From positions 1-6,203 of the forward strand of contig CADBOW010000072.1 of NCBI GenBank assembly GCA_902796375.1: a stretch of 6,203 nt of DNA. Direction: 5' to 3'. Within the stretch, counting starts at the first letter, position 1, and every line of letters starts with the position of its first letter. Below are positions 6,188 to 6,203 of the stretch, one piece after another. The DNA comes from an uncultured Lachnospiraceae bacterium (lineage in GTDB: Bacteria; Bacillota; Clostridia; Lachnospirales; Lachnospiraceae). Below the pieces are notes generated by a model, which saw only the letters and a program-made list of their open reading frames with translations, made no database searches and was not told where the DNA came from. The position numbers and the translations under genes were made by a program.

Positions 6188-6203
6188 GTGAGCGAAGCGA
6201 AAC

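Overview
The window reads as a chromosomal segment of a Clostridia-type Firmicute, most likely Lachnospiraceae. This is inferred from the Gram-positive style Shine-Dalgarno sites (AGGAGG-like, 6-7 nt spacing), roughly balanced base composition and protein style; no rRNA or other marker fixes the taxon. Nothing in it looks like a mobile element, CRISPR array, tRNA or rRNA.

Layout from left to right. The left edge carries, on the + strand, the C-terminal two thirds of a YfbR-type HD-domain 5'-deoxynucleotidase, ending at 349. A strong hairpin with T-runs on both sides (about 409-465) follows in a short convergent intergenic gap. The rest of the window is one minus-strand transcription unit, read from right to left: glyA (serine hydroxymethyltransferase, 5944-4709), ftsH (membrane AAA+ zinc protease, 4699-2315), then a soluble FIST-GGDEF protein (putative ligand-sensing diguanylate cyclase, 2292-508). 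Gaps are 9 and 22 bases and each gene has its own ribosome binding site. The ftsH site overlaps the glyA stop codon. A near-consensus sigma-A type promoter (TTGACG, 17 bases, GATAAT) lies about 110 bases upstream of glyA and should drive all three genes. The bidirectional terminator at about 409-465 closes the unit.

How the genes fit together: glyA feeds one-carbon and serine/glycine metabolism, FtsH does membrane and cytosolic protein quality control, and the FIST-GGDEF protein probably links a small-molecule signal to cyclic-di-GMP. FIST domains have been proposed to bind small ligands such as amino acids, so a link to serine/glycine status is possible, but that is inference from adjacency only.

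The most notable points are the FIST-GGDEF fusion in this housekeeping operon, a roughly 170-residue charged and then strongly acidic C-terminal extension on FtsH (with a 15-bp tandem duplication near its end), a glyA leader of about 100 bases with two hairpins, a TTGAC direct repeat inside the promoter, and an unexplained structured non-coding element at the right edge. I did not find a clear-cut new biological system here; these are modest leads.
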